Source: Streptomyces himalayensis subsp. himalayensis
Lineage (GTDB): Bacteria; Actinomycetota; Actinomycetes; Streptomycetales; Streptomycetaceae
Direction of reading: 5' to 3'
Assembly: GCF_013778455.1 (NCBI RefSeq)
Contig: NZ_JACEHE010000005.1
Span: 329,972 to 393,971, forward strand
DNA length: 64,000 bases
Shown here: one piece after another, positions 18,872 to 28,349 of the stretch
Numbering within the stretch: the stretch's first letter is position 1
Layout: every line of letters starts with the position of its first letter
Program-made: the position numbers and the translations under genes
Notes under the pieces: generated by a model
Databases searched by the model: none
Told to the model about the DNA's origin: nothing
Seen by the model: only the letters and a program-made list of their open reading frames with translations

Positions 18872-18946
18872 GGTGCGAGGTGAGCGCACCCGACGCCCGG
18901 TGCGAGGTGAGCGCATCTCCACGACGCCCGGTGCGAGGTGATCCCA
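18872..18946. repeat. Three direct repeats upstream of glpF
   Basis: GGTGCGAGGTGAGCGCA at 18872-18888 and 18899-18915, and GGTGCGAGGTGATCCCA at 18930-18946. Spacing is 27 and 31 nt. They lie between the gylR terminator and the glpF operator; they could be activator sites or a slippage repeat. Confidence 0.7.
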
Positions 18947-19054
18947 CTGCGCGCGCCGCCCCGCTGATCAAGGCCGGGATAACGATCGGATTTTCCGGCG
19001 CCGGAACCTCTTGACGATCCCGCGGCCTCGGACAAGACTCCGTCCATCGGTCGG

Positions 19055-19067
19055 CATTGTCGAACAC
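19055..19067. promoter_or_regulatory. GylR operator-like site upstream of glpF
   Basis: CATTGTCGAACAC, 12 of 13 bases identical to the segment upstream of gylR, about 125 nt before the glpF start. No other gene lies in 18743-19192. Confidence 0.6.
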
Positions 19068-19192
19068 CTACCGGTAAACGCGGTAGAGTGCCCGACGCCA
19101 GGGCCGCCACAAACGCCCTCACCCCGAGGGCGCGAACCACCGGAGGGACCCGGGGTTCGCCTTCCCCTGGACGAAGGACAAAGGAGTCGCGG

Positions 19193-19981
19193 GTGTCCAG
19201 CTCCGACATCTTCATCGGCGAGACGATAGGTACCGCCGTACTCATCCTGCTCGGCGGTGGCGTGTGCGCCTCCGTCACACTGAAGGCCTCCAAGGCACGC
19301 AACGCCGGCTGGCTGGCCATCACCTTCGGGTGGGGCTTCGCGGTCCTCACCGCGGTCTACACCTCGGCGCCGCTCTCCGGTGCCCACCTCAACCCGGCCG
19401 TCACCCTCGCCCTCGCGATCAAGGACAACGACTGGAGCAACGTCCCCGCCTACTGGGCGGGACAGCTGCTCGGCGCCATGATCGGCGCCGCCCTGGTCTG
19501 GGTCGCGTACTACGGACAGTTCCTCGCCCACCTCACCGACCGCGAGATCGTCGGCGGACCGGGCGCACAGGACACCAAGTCCGTCGAGGCACAGGAGGCT
19601 CAGGCCGGACCGGTGCTCGGCATCTTCTCCACCGGCCCCGAGATCCGGAACGCGGTTCAGAACCTGGCCACCGAGATCCTCGGCACCATCGTGCTGGTCC
19701 TCGCGGTCCTCACCCAGGGCCTCAACGACAGCGGCAAGGGCCTCGGCACCCTCGGAGCGCTGGTCACCGCCCTGGTCGTGGTCAGCATCGGTCTCTCGCT
19801 GGGCGGCCCGACGGGCTACGCGATCAACCCGGCCCGCGACCTCGGTCCGCGTATCGTGCACGCCCTTCTGCCCCTGCCCAACAAGGGCGGCTCCGACTGG
19901 GGCTACGCCTGGGTCCCGGTCGTCGGCCCCTTGGTCGGCGGCGCGATCGCCGCAGGCATCTACAACGTTGCTTTCGCTTAG
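19193..19981 (+). CDS. glpF: Glycerol facilitator GlpF (aquaglyceroporin)
   Basis: 262 residues, six membrane helices plus two half-helices bearing the NPA-type motifs: [13 protein letters not shown] and the second [13 protein letters not shown]; the Asp after the second NPAR is the aquaglyceroporin signature. It lets glycerol enter by diffusion. GTG at 19193 follows AAAGGAG with 6-nt spacing. The loop around 120-150 ([19 protein letters not shown]) is a hydrophilic insertion. First gene of the glpF-glpK-glpD operon. Confidence 0.97.
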   Translation: MSSSDIFIGETIGTAVLILLGGGVCASVTLKASKARNAGWLAITFGWGFAVLTAVYTSAPLSGAHLNPAVTLALAIKDNDWSNVPAYWAGQLLGAMIGAALVWVAYYGQFLAHLTDREIVGGPGAQDTKSVEAQEAQAGPVLGIFSTGPEIRNAVQNLATEILGTIVLVLAVLTQGLNDSGKGLGTLGALVTALVVVSIGLSLGGPTGYAINPARDLGPRIVHALLPLPNKGGSDWGYAWVPVVGPLVGGAIAAGIYNVAFA

Positions 19982-20128
19982 AGCCGCCGAGCTGCTGAGC
20001 CGCTGCGCCGCCGCACCACAGCGCTTCACGGCCACGCACCCAGAGCTTCCAGAGCCGCAAGCAATACGTCGTAAGCCAGCCCGACACATGTCGCCAGCCC
20101 CCCATATACGGACTTCCAGGAGCACACC

Positions 20129-21709
20129 GTGACCGACGCACACACCGCCGGCCCCCTCTCCCACGGCGCAGGGGCACATTCCCACGGCGCAGGGCCGTTC
20201 ATCGCGGCCATCGACCAGGGCACCACGTCCAGCCGCTGCATCGTCTTCGACCGGGACGGCCGCATCGTCTCCGTCGACCAGAAGGAGCACGAGCAGATCT
20301 TCCCCAAGCCGGGCTGGGTCGAGCACGACGCCGCCGAGATCTGGACGAACGTCCAGGAGGTCGTCGCCGGAGCCATCGCCAAGGCCGGCATCACCCGTGA
20401 CGACATCAAGGCGATCGGCATCACCAACCAGCGCGAGACGACGCTGCTGTGGGACAAGAACACCGGCGAGCCGGTCCACAACGCCATCGTCTGGCAGGAC
20501 ACCCGCACCGACGCCCTGTGCAAGGATCTCGGCCGCAACGTCGGCCAGGACCGTTTCCGCCGCGAGACGGGCCTCCCCCTCGCCTCGTACTTCGCCGGCC
20601 CGAAGGCCCGCTGGCTGCTTGACAACGTCGACGGCCTCGACGAGCGCGCCGAGCGGGGCGACATCCTCTTCGGCACGATGGACTCATGGGTCATCTGGAA
20701 CCTGACCGGTGGTGTCAACGGCGGCGTGCACGTCACTGACGTCACCAACGCATCGCGCACCCTGCTGATGAACCTCCACGAGATGCAGTGGGACGAGCGC
20801 ATCTGCGCCTCCATCGGCGTCCCGATGCAGATGCTGCCGGAGATCCGCTCCTCCGCCGAGGTGTACGGCGAGGTCAAGGGCGGCAAGCTCGGCGACCTCC
20901 TGGGCGGCATCCCCGTCGCCTCCGCGCTCGGCGACCAGCAGGCGGCCCTGTTCGGCCAGACCTGCTTCAGCGAGGGCGAGGCCAAGTCGACGTACGGCAC
21001 CGGCACCTTCATGCTGATGAACACCGGCGACAAGGTCATCAACTCGTACAGCGGACTGCTGACCACCGTCGGCTACCAGATCGGCGACCAGGACCCGGTC
21101 TACGCGCTCGAGGGTTCGATCGCCGTCACCGGCTCCCTGGTGCAGTGGATGCGCGACCAGATGGGCCTGATCAGCACGGCCGCCGAGATCGAGACGCTGG
21201 CCTCCTCGGTCGAGGACAACGGCGGCGCCTACTTCGTGCCGGCCTTCTCCGGCCTGTTCGCCCCGTACTGGCGTTCCGACGCCCGCGGTGTGCTCGCCGG
21301 TCTGACCCGGTACGTCACCAAGGCGCACCTCGCGCGCGCGGTCCTCGAGGCCACCGCCTGGCAGACCCGTGAGATCACCGACGCCATGACCAAGGACTCC
21401 GGCGTCGAGCTCGCGGCGCTCAAGGTCGACGGCGGCATGACCTCCAACAACCTGCTGATGCAGACGCTCTCGGACTTCCTGGACGCACCGGTCGTGCGTC
21501 CGATGGTCGCCGAGACCACCTGCCTCGGCGCCGCCTACGCCGCCGGCCTTGCCGTCGGCTTCTGGCCGGACACCGACGCGCTGCGCGCCAACTGGCGCCG
21601 GGCCGCCGAGTGGACCCCCCGTATGGACGCGGACAAGCGGGACCGCGAGTACAAGAGCTGGCTCAAGGCCGTCGAGCGGACCATGGGCTGGATCGAGGAC
21701 GAGGAGTAA
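20129..21709 (+). CDS. glpK: Glycerol kinase GlpK
   Basis: 526 residues of the FGGY kinase family. Phosphorylates glycerol to sn-glycerol-3-phosphate with ATP. The phosphate-1 motif is [19 protein letters not shown]; further family marks are NQRETT, WQDTRTD, the [13 protein letters not shown] phosphate-2 segment and [14 protein letters not shown] of the FGGY signature. A His-rich N-terminal addition (about 25 residues, [11 protein letters not shown] repeated) precedes the family start. 147 nt separate it from glpF; glpD follows after 8 nt. Confidence 0.97.
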   Translation: MTDAHTAGPLSHGAGAHSHGAGPFIAAIDQGTTSSRCIVFDRDGRIVSVDQKEHEQIFPKPGWVEHDAAEIWTNVQEVVAGAIAKAGITRDDIKAIGITNQRETTLLWDKNTGEPVHNAIVWQDTRTDALCKDLGRNVGQDRFRRETGLPLASYFAGPKARWLLDNVDGLDERAERGDILFGTMDSWVIWNLTGGVNGGVHVTDVTNASRTLLMNLHEMQWDERICASIGVPMQMLPEIRSSAEVYGEVKGGKLGDLLGGIPVASALGDQQAALFGQTCFSEGEAKSTYGTGTFMLMNTGDKVINSYSGLLTTVGYQIGDQDPVYALEGSIAVTGSLVQWMRDQMGLISTAAEIETLASSVEDNGGAYFVPAFSGLFAPYWRSDARGVLAGLTRYVTKAHLARAVLEATAWQTREITDAMTKDSGVELAALKVDGGMTSNNLLMQTLSDFLDAPVVRPMVAETTCLGAAYAAGLAVGFWPDTDALRANWRRAAEWTPRMDADKRDREYKSWLKAVERTMGWIEDEE

Positions 21710-21717
21710 GAAACCCC

Positions 21718-23343
21718 ATGAGCAGCCAGCCCACCCTGCAGACCGCGCCTGCCCTCGGTACGCACCCGGTCTCCGGCTCCCTCCCCGGCCGTGCCGAGAC
21801 CCGGGAGCAGCTTTCCAAGGCGACGTACGACCTTCTCGTCATCGGCGGCGGAATCCTGGGCATCTCCACCGCCTGGCATGCCGCGCAGTCAGGTCTGCGG
21901 GTGGCGCTGGTGGACGCCGGTGACTTCGCCGGTGCCACCTCCTCCGCCTCCTCCAAGCTGCTCCACGGGGGCTTGCGCTATCTGCAGACCGGCGCGGTGA
22001 AGCTGGTCGCGGAGAACCACTTCGAGCGCCGTGCGGTGTCCCGCCAGGTGGCACCGCACCTGTCCAACCCCCTCACCTTCTACCTGCCGGTCTACAAGGG
22101 CGGCCCGCACGGCGCGGCCAAGCTCGGCGCGGGAGTCTTCGCCTACTCGGCGCTGTCCGCGTTCGGCGACGGCGTCGGCCATGTGATCGGCCCGGCGAAG
22201 GCGCAGCGCGACGTGCCGGAGCTGCGCACGGAGAACCTGAAGGCCGTGGCCGTGTACGGCGACGACCAGATGAACGACTCCCGTATGGCGCTGATGACGG
22301 TGCGCGCGGCGGTCGAGGCGGGTGCGGCCGTCCTCAACCACGCCGAGGTCACCGGCCTGCGCTTCACCAAGGGCCGGGTCACCGGCGCCGAACTGAAGGA
22401 CCGCCTCGACGGCACCGAGTTCGGCGTCACCGCCCGTCTCGTACTGAACGCGACCGGCCCCTGGGTCGACCACCTGCGCAGGATGGAGGACCCGAACGCG
22501 GCCCCGTCCATCCGCCTGTCGAAGGGCGCGCACCTCGTGCTCAAGCGCACCTCGCCGTGGAAGGCAGCGCTGGCCACTCCCATCGACAAGTACCGCATCA
22601 CCTTCGCCCTCCCCTGGGAGGACATGCTGCTGCTGGGCACGACCGACGAGGAGTACGAGGGCGACCCGGCGGATGTCGCGGTCAACGAGCAGGACATCGC
22701 CCAGATACTCGACGAGGCGGCCTTCTCCGTCCGTGACCAGCAGCTGAAGCGGGAACTGATCACGTACGCCTTCGCCGGTCTGCGGGTGCTGCCGGGCGGC
22801 CCCGGCGACACGTCGAAGGCCAAGCGCGAGACGGTGGTGACCGAGGGCAAGGGCGGCATGCTGTCCGTCGCGGGCGGCAAGTGGACCACCTTCCGGCACA
22901 TCGGCCGTACGGTCATGAACAAGCTGGCGGCCCTGCCAGGGCACCCGCTCGCCGACGACATGGAGCCCATGTCGCAGCTGCCGAAGAAGCTCCCGCTGCC
23001 GGGCATCTCCAACCCGCAGGCGGTCGCGCACCGGCTGCTGGTGGACGGCGGCACCCCGGGCCCGCGCATGGCCGCCGACACCGCCAAGCACCTCGCCACG
23101 CACTACGGATCGCTGTCCTTCGACATCGCACGGCTGGCGAACGAGAACCCGGAGCTGGGCGAGCGCATCCACCCCGACGCTCCGGAGATCTGGGCGCAGG
23201 TCGTCTACGCCCGCGACCACGAGTGGGCCGAGACGGCGGACGACGTGCTGCGCCGGCGGACGACGCTGACGATCCGGGGCCTGGACACGGAGGACGTACG
23301 GGCCAGGGTGAAGGACCTGCTGAACGCGGGGGACGCCGAGTAG
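21718..23343 (+). CDS. glpD: FAD-dependent glycerol-3-phosphate dehydrogenase GlpD
   Basis: 541 residues. Oxidises glycerol-3-phosphate to dihydroxyacetone phosphate and passes electrons to menaquinone at the membrane. FAD dinucleotide fold VIGGGILGISTAWHAA (about 41-56), SSASSKLLHGGLRYL, and C-terminal GGKWTTFRHIGRTVM typical of GlpD; the C-terminal DAO_C helical domain follows. The ATG at 21718 lies 8 nt after the glpK stop, with GAGGAG inside the glpK end. Confidence 0.97.
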   Translation: MSSQPTLQTAPALGTHPVSGSLPGRAETREQLSKATYDLLVIGGGILGISTAWHAAQSGLRVALVDAGDFAGATSSASSKLLHGGLRYLQTGAVKLVAENHFERRAVSRQVAPHLSNPLTFYLPVYKGGPHGAAKLGAGVFAYSALSAFGDGVGHVIGPAKAQRDVPELRTENLKAVAVYGDDQMNDSRMALMTVRAAVEAGAAVLNHAEVTGLRFTKGRVTGAELKDRLDGTEFGVTARLVLNATGPWVDHLRRMEDPNAAPSIRLSKGAHLVLKRTSPWKAALATPIDKYRITFALPWEDMLLLGTTDEEYEGDPADVAVNEQDIAQILDEAAFSVRDQQLKRELITYAFAGLRVLPGGPGDTSKAKRETVVTEGKGGMLSVAGGKWTTFRHIGRTVMNKLAALPGHPLADDMEPMSQLPKKLPLPGISNPQAVAHRLLVDGGTPGPRMAADTAKHLATHYGSLSFDIARLANENPELGERIHPDAPEIWAQVVYARDHEWAETADDVLRRRTTLTIRGLDTEDVRARVKDLLNAGDAE

Positions 23344-23402
23344 GCGGCGCAGGACCGGCCGGGTAGGCGGGCCGAAACCGGCCGAGTGGGCGGCGCAGGA
23401 CC

Positions 23403-23436
23403 GAGGGGCGGCTTCTACGGGGGGAAGTCGCCCCTC
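23403..23436 (+). terminator. glp operon terminator
   Basis: GAGGGGCG / CGCCCCTC with extra pairing inside (GCTT/AAGT), 60 nt after glpD. A 15-bp direct repeat GGCGGCGCAGGACCG flanks the preceding interval. The rest of 23344-23676 holds no recognisable gene. Confidence 0.75.
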
Positions 23437-23676
23437 CGCCATGCCGCGCCCCGCCCTCTCTGACCGCTTCGCCGCAGAAGAGAAGACTGGCAGCGGCTTG
23501 GGAGGCCAGGCCGCGGCACAAGCGGCTGGAGCACGCCCTGCCCGACCGTCCCGCTGCGCCGGTGCGGACACCAGGACACGCCTCCCGGCTGCTCACCGGT
23601 CCGGGCCAGCCCGTCGAGCGGATCCGCATCGAGCGCTTTGGCTGATCCAGGGGGTCCGAGCCGCATAATGGTCGCA

Positions 23677-23691
23677 AGACATCGGATGTCT
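23677..23691. promoter_or_regulatory. Palindromic operator upstream of the FadR-type regulator
   Basis: Perfect 15-bp palindrome AGACATCGGATGTCT, 33 nt before the regulator start. The core ACATCGGATG recurs upstream of the transporter operon (28146-28155), pointing to autoregulation plus control of the importer. Confidence 0.65.
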
Positions 23692-23724
23692 CAGCGACGG
23701 GCCTGAGGTACAGGGAGGGCGGCG

Positions 23725-24396
23725 ATGGCTGTCACGGATGAGGCGATCGAGAAGATCAAAGGCATGATCGTCTCCGGCGCGCTGCGCCCCGGCGACCGGC
23801 TCCCCAAGGAGAGCGAGCTCGCGGCCGAGCTGGGCCTGTCCCGGAACTCGCTGCGCGAGGCGGTGCGCGCGCTGTCGCTGATCCGGATCCTCGACGTCCG
23901 GCAGGGCGACGGAACGTACGTCACGAGCCTGGACCCCCAACTCCTGCTGGAGGCGCTGAGCTTCGTCGTGGACTTCCATCGCGACGACACGGTGCTGGAG
24001 TTCCTCGCCGTCCGCCGCATACTGGAACCGGCCGCGACGGCGATGGCGAGCACGCGCATCAGCGAGGCGGAACTGGACGTGCTGACCGCCCAGTTGGACG
24101 CGCTCGGGACGTCGCCGTCTGTGGAGGAACTCGTCGCCTGCGACCTGGAGTTCCACCGCGGCATCGTGCAGAGCTCGGGGAACTCGGTGCTGTGCTCCCT
24201 GCTCGACGGGCTGTCGGGTCCCACCACCAGGGCCCGTATCTGGCGCGGTCTGACCCAGGAGGACGCGGTCAGCCGGACGCTCCACGAGCATCGGGCCATC
24301 CTTGCCGCCCTGCGCGACCGTGACGCGGAGGCGGCCCGTTCCTGGGCGACAGTGCACATCGCGAGCGTGGAGCAGTGGCTGCGTTCGACTCTGTAA
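23725..24396 (+). CDS. GntR-family (FadR/FCD) transcriptional regulator
   Basis: 223 residues. Winged helix at about 1-70 (GDRLPKESELAAELGLSRNSLREAVRALSLIRILDVRQGDGTYV), then an all-helical FCD ligand domain with metal/ligand residues in CDLEFHRGIV and TLHEHRAILAAL. Such regulators bind sugar acids or related metabolites. It stands convergent to an RbsABC-like importer; the palindrome in its own promoter reappears before that transporter's first gene, so the importer is the likely target. Confidence 0.92.
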   Translation: MAVTDEAIEKIKGMIVSGALRPGDRLPKESELAAELGLSRNSLREAVRALSLIRILDVRQGDGTYVTSLDPQLLLEALSFVVDFHRDDTVLEFLAVRRILEPAATAMASTRISEAELDVLTAQLDALGTSPSVEELVACDLEFHRGIVQSSGNSVLCSLLDGLSGPTTRARIWRGLTQEDAVSRTLHEHRAILAALRDRDAEAARSWATVHIASVEQWLRSTL

Positions 24397-24444
24397 AGCC
24401 GACCCGCCCTGTAAAGCCGACCCGCCCTGTAAAGCAGACCCGCC
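24391..24444 (+). repeat. 18-bp triplication at the regulator's stop codon
   Basis: CTGTAAAGCCGACCCGCC occurs three times in tandem (24391, 24409, 24427; one mismatch in the last). The first copy contains the stop codon TAA of the FadR-type gene, so the gene's last bases were copied downstream. Confidence 0.85.
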
Positions 24445-24482
24445 TCAGCCGGCCCGCCCCCGGATCTGGTGGCGCCCCGGTC

Positions 24483-25514
24483 TCAGTCCTGCTTCTCGCC
24501 GCTCGCGAACCGCGAGATCACCAGCGCGACGATGATGATGGCGCCGTTGAGGAACTGGTTCCACAGCGCGGGAACCCCGCCGAGCGTCATCACGTTGACG
24601 ACGAGCTGCAGCGTGAGCACGCCGGTCAGCGCGCCGAAGAGCGTGCCGCGGCCGCCCTTCAGGCTGATGCCGCCGATCACCGCGGCGGCGAAGACCTGGA
24701 AGATCCAGCCGTTGCCCTGGGTGGCGGCGACCGAGCCGTAGTGGCCGGTGTACAGCACGCCCGCGAAGGCGGCGAGCAGGCCGCCGATCGCCAGCACGAT
24801 CCAGGTGAGCCGGTCGACCCGGATACCGGCCGCCCGCGCGGCCTCCGGATTGCCGCCGATCGCGTACAGCGCCCGTCCGTGGCGCAGCCAGGCCAGGGCC
24901 GCGCCGCCCACCGCGAACAGTGTGAGGCAGATCCAGACGGCGGCCGGCGCGCCGAGCCAGTCCGTCTTGCCCAGGTAGCGGAAGGACTCGGGGACGTCGG
25001 TGATCGACTTGCCCTCGGTGATGCCGATGTGGAGGCCGCGCAGCATGGTGAGCATGCCGAGCGTGGCGATGAAGCCGTTGACCCGCAGCTTGAGCATCAG
25101 GAAGCCGTTGATGCCGCCGATCAGGAGCCCAGCCAGCAGGCAGACGGGGATCGCCGTCCATACGGGCAGCAGGTCGAGGCCCGCGAACCGGCCGCCGGAC
25201 GTCGGCAGCACGAGCCACATGGCGACGACCGGCGCGATGCCGATCGTCGACTCCAGCGACAGGTCCATGCGGCCGCAGATGAGGATCAGCGCCTGGCCGA
25301 GCACCAGCAGGCTCAGCTCGCTGGACTGCTGGACGACGTTGATGAGGTTGGTGGAGGTCAGGAAGACCGGCGAGACGACGTAGCCGATCACCAGCAGCAC
25401 CAGGATCACGGGGACGAGTGAGAAGTCGCTCCAGCGGACGTACCGCAGATACGGCAGCGGGCCTCCGCCGCCGCCCTCCTTGCCGGTGGTGGGCGGCCGC
25501 ATCGTCTCCGTCAT
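24483..25514 (-). CDS. Sugar ABC transporter permease (RbsC-like)
   Basis: 343 residues of the BPD_transp_2 family with 8-10 predicted membrane helices. Marks include the [16 protein letters not shown] segment and the [19 protein letters not shown] cytoplasmic loop (the EAA-like ATPase contact of ribose-type permeases). It forms the membrane channel for the importer encoded by the three overlapping or abutting genes 28107 to 24483. Its start overlaps the ATPase stop by 4 nt. Confidence 0.95.
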   Translation of the reverse strand: MTETMRPPTTGKEGGGGGPLPYLRYVRWSDFSLVPVILVLLVIGYVVSPVFLTSTNLINVVQQSSELSLLVLGQALILICGRMDLSLESTIGIAPVVAMWLVLPTSGGRFAGLDLLPVWTAIPVCLLAGLLIGGINGFLMLKLRVNGFIATLGMLTMLRGLHIGITEGKSITDVPESFRYLGKTDWLGAPAAVWICLTLFAVGGAALAWLRHGRALYAIGGNPEAARAAGIRVDRLTWIVLAIGGLLAAFAGVLYTGHYGSVAATQGNGWIFQVFAAAVIGGISLKGGRGTLFGALTGVLTLQLVVNVMTLGGVPALWNQFLNGAIIIVALVISRFASGEKQD

Positions 25515-27034
25515 GCCCTTTCCCCTCCCACGGTTCCTTCGGCCACGCCCTCCATGGCCGCGACCAGCTCACGGTCCGTCCATCCGGTGTCGTACTCGGC
25601 GACCAGCCGCCCGTGGAAGAGCACCAGCAGCCGGTCGCAGACCCGCAGATCGTCGAGTTCGTCGGAGACGATGACCGCGGCCCGCCCCTCGTCCGCGACC
25701 CGCCGGACCACGGCCAGCAGCGCCTCCTTGGACTTGACGTCCACGCCCGCGGTGGGGCGGATCGCCACCAGGGCGTGCGGGCGCCGGGCCAGGGCTCGGG
25801 CGACGACGACCTTCTGCTGGTTGCCGCCGGAGAGCCCGGAGACCGGCTGGTCCGGGCCGCGGGTCCGGATGTCCAGCGAGCGGATCACCGAGGCCGCGAA
25901 CTCCCGTGTACGAGAGGGCAGTACGGTGCCCCAGCGGCCGAGCTGGTCGGTCACGGTCAGCGTGGCGTTCTCCGCGACGCTGCGTTCGGCGACGAGTCCC
26001 TGGCGGTGGCGGTCCTCGGGGATGTAACCGATACCGGCCTCCAGGGCGTCGGGCACGCTTCCGGGGCGTACCTCCCGGCCGCGCACCCGGACCGCGCCGG
26101 CCGTGGGCGCGCGCATGCCGACGAGTGTCTCGCCGAGCGCGGTGTTGCCGCTCGCCGCGGCCCCGGCGAGGCCGACGACCTCGCCGGGGCGTACGGCGAA
26201 GTCCAGCGGCTCGTAGGCGCCTTCCAGAGCTAGCCCCTCGGCACGGAGCAACGGCTCGGCCTCCCGTACCCGGTGGGGAGCGGGCTCCCAGTCGGGGACG
26301 ACGGAGGTCTCCTCGCCTGTCATGGCCGCCACCAGGTCGGCCTTCGCCAGCCCCTGGACGGGCGCCGTGAGCACATGGCGGGCGTCACGCAGGACCGTGA
26401 CCGCGGTGCACAGCTCGTACACCTCCTGGAGGTGGTGCGAGATGAAGAGGAATGCGACGCCCTGTGATTGCAGGTCCCTGAGCTTGTCGAACAGACGCTG
26501 GATGCCGCGCGCGTCGAGCTGCGCCGTCGGCTCGTCGAGGATGATCAGCCGGGCTCCGAAGGAGAGGGCTTTCGCGATCTCCACGAACTGGCGCTGCTCG
26601 ACGGCGAGATCCTTGGCCCGCGCTCCGGGATCGACGTCCACGCCGTACTCGGCGAGCAGTGCACGCGCGCGTGCCCGCAGTTTCGCCCAGCGGATGAAAC
26701 GCTCGCCCTCCTGGAAGCGGTTGAGGAAGAGGTTCTCGGCGACGGTGAGCTCGGGCACCACCATCGACTTCTGGTAGACGCACGCCACTTTGGAGCGCCA
26801 TGCCGCGGTGTCCCCGAAGGCGGGAGTGGGTGCGCCGTCGAAGTGCACCGTCCCCGCGTCGGGCCGGTGCAGCCCCGTCAGTACGCCGACCAGCGTGGAC
26901 TTGCCTGCGCCGTTGCGTCCGACGAGGGCGTGCGACTCCCCGGGCCGTACGGTCAGCCGGACGCCGTCCAGCGCGAGCGTGGGCCCGAAGCGCTTGACGA
27001 CGCCTTCCGCATGCACCACCGCCGCGGCAGCCAT
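25511..27034 (-). CDS. Sugar ABC transporter ATPase (RbsA/MglA-like, two domains)
   Basis: 507 residues, two fused ATPase domains. Domain 1: Walker A GRNGAGKST (about 40), Walker B LIILDEPTAQLD, and a degenerate signature (LAVEQRQFVEIAKAL). Domain 2: degenerate Walker A (GAAASGNTALGE), canonical signature LSGGNQQKVVVARAL, weak Walker B (LVAIRPTAGVD, with no DEP). This asymmetric pattern is normal for ribose/galactose-type ATPases. ATG 27034 follows GGAGAGG; a GTG at 27055 is an alternative that would nearly abut the binding-protein stop. Confidence 0.94.
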   Translation of the reverse strand: MAAAAVVHAEGVVKRFGPTLALDGVRLTVRPGESHALVGRNGAGKSTLVGVLTGLHRPDAGTVHFDGAPTPAFGDTAAWRSKVACVYQKSMVVPELTVAENLFLNRFQEGERFIRWAKLRARARALLAEYGVDVDPGARAKDLAVEQRQFVEIAKALSFGARLIILDEPTAQLDARGIQRLFDKLRDLQSQGVAFLFISHHLQEVYELCTAVTVLRDARHVLTAPVQGLAKADLVAAMTGEETSVVPDWEPAPHRVREAEPLLRAEGLALEGAYEPLDFAVRPGEVVGLAGAAASGNTALGETLVGMRAPTAGAVRVRGREVRPGSVPDALEAGIGYIPEDRHRQGLVAERSVAENATLTVTDQLGRWGTVLPSRTREFAASVIRSLDIRTRGPDQPVSGLSGGNQQKVVVARALARRPHALVAIRPTAGVDVKSKEALLAVVRRVADEGRAAVIVSDELDDLRVCDRLLVLFHGRLVAEYDTGWTDRELVAAMEGVAEGTVGGERA

Positions 27035-27057
27035 GGCTCCCTCTCCGGTCGTCACGG

Positions 27058-28107
27058 CTACTTCTCCAGCTGGTTGGCCCACAGTTCGGGATCGTCGACG
27101 TTGTCCTTGGTGACGAGGGGCGCGGGCAGCTGGTCCTCGTAGCCGTTCGGGATCTTGACGACGGTCGAGTCGTGATCGGTCGGGCCCGTCTTGGCCTTCT
27201 TGCCGTCCAGGGCCTGCTGTGCCCAGTACAGGGCGTACTTGGCGTAGAGATCCGCGGGCTGGGAGACGGTCGCGTCGATCTTGCCGTCGCGGATGGCGTC
27301 GAGTTCCTGCGGGATGCCGTCGTTGGAGATGATCGTGATGTGGCCCTCGGTGCCGGCTGGTTTGAGCAGCTTCTTCTGCTCGAGCAGTGCGAGGGTCGGC
27401 TCCAGGAAGACGCCGCCGGCCTGCATGTAGATGCCGTTGAGGTCAGGATGCGCGGCCAGTGTGGACTGGAGCTTCGCCGACGCGACCTCGCCCTTCCACT
27501 CGGTCGCCAGCTCGAAGACCTTGATGCCGGGATAGTTCTCGTCCATGCACGACTTGAACGCCTCGGAGCGGTCACGGCCGTTGATGGACGCCAGGTCGCC
27601 CTGGAACTCCGCGACCTTCCCCTTGCCCTTCAGCTGCTCGCCGAGGTATTCGCAGGCCTTTTCGCCGTACGCGCGGTTGTCGGCGCGTACGACCATGTAG
27701 ACCGAGCCCTTGTCCGGGCGGGTGTCGACGCTGACGACCGGGATCTTCTTCTCCTCCAGGGTGTTGAGCGTCTCGGCGACGGCACCGGTGTCCTGCGGAG
27801 CCATGATCACGGCTTTGGCACCCTGGTCCGTGAAAGTCTGCACGTTGGCCGCGAGCCGTCCGATGTCGTTCTGCGAGTTCGTAAGCGGCAGCGCGTCGAC
27901 GCTCTCGGCCTTGATGTCCTTCTCCAGGTAGTCCTGGTAGGAGTTCCAGAAGTCGCTGTCGTTGCGCGGAACGTCGATGCCCACCTTGCCGCTACCGGAT
28001 CCGCCGTCCGATTCCCGGTTGCAGGCGGCGAGGGCGGTCGTGGCGAGCAGCGCGACACAGGCCGCGGCGATCGTCGTACGGAGTCTGCCGGTGACGCTCT
28101 GGTCCAT
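27058..28107 (-). CDS. Sugar-binding lipoprotein (RbsB-like, Peripla_BP_4)
   Basis: 349 residues. Lipoprotein signal ending ATTALAAC (Cys about 29), Gly/Ser linker, then two Rossmann-like lobes (IDVPRNDSDFWNSYQDYLE, GAKAVIMAPQDTGAVAETLN, VPVVSVDTRPDKG-type hinge, FQGDLASINGRDRSEAFKSCM). It delivers an unknown sugar or polyol to the permease/ATPase encoded downstream. First gene of the operon; two operator-like motifs lie 19-48 nt upstream. Confidence 0.94.
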   Translation of the reverse strand: MDQSVTGRLRTTIAAACVALLATTALAACNRESDGGSGSGKVGIDVPRNDSDFWNSYQDYLEKDIKAESVDALPLTNSQNDIGRLAANVQTFTDQGAKAVIMAPQDTGAVAETLNTLEEKKIPVVSVDTRPDKGSVYMVVRADNRAYGEKACEYLGEQLKGKGKVAEFQGDLASINGRDRSEAFKSCMDENYPGIKVFELATEWKGEVASAKLQSTLAAHPDLNGIYMQAGGVFLEPTLALLEQKKLLKPAGTEGHITIISNDGIPQELDAIRDGKIDATVSQPADLYAKYALYWAQQALDGKKAKTGPTDHDSTVVKIPNGYEDQLPAPLVTKDNVDDPELWANQLEK

Positions 28108-28125
28108 GCGTTGCCCCCATCGCTG

Positions 28126-28155
28126 AACATCGGACCTCTGAGGATCATCCGATGT
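28126..28155. promoter_or_regulatory. Operator-like sites before the sugar importer
   Basis: AACATCGGA (28126-28134) and the reverse-oriented CATCCGATGT (28146-28155) match halves and core of the palindrome at 23677-23691. They sit in the 242-nt region between the divergent importer operon and parJ. Confidence 0.55.
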
Positions 28156-28349
28156 ATAGCGCGGAGCATGGGCAACGTCTAGGCCACTGGACGAAGTTGA
28201 CGGGATACAGCTCGGATGACTGCCGGGTGTTCGCAGGTCGTCGCCGGGGCAGTGATCGGTTCACTCCCCTGTGCAAGGGGCTGCGGAGGGCCCCCGCGGA
28301 CGCCGTAAGGTTGGTCCGTAAGCGAGGGCACGTCGGAAGGAGGCGCTGG

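Noticed and set aside
18872..18946. CRISPR-like array
   Set aside because: Only three 17-bp repeats with spacers of 10 and 14 nt; no cas genes in the window.
23441..23668. Small 75-codon frame after glpD
   Set aside because: No ribosome site, Ala/Arg-rich composition, and it overlaps the glp terminator region.
25511..27034. Sugar ATPase regarded as inactive because of degenerate motifs in its second domain
   Set aside because: Asymmetric degeneration of one domain is normal in the RbsA/MglA family; domain 1 keeps Walker A and B and domain 2 keeps the signature.
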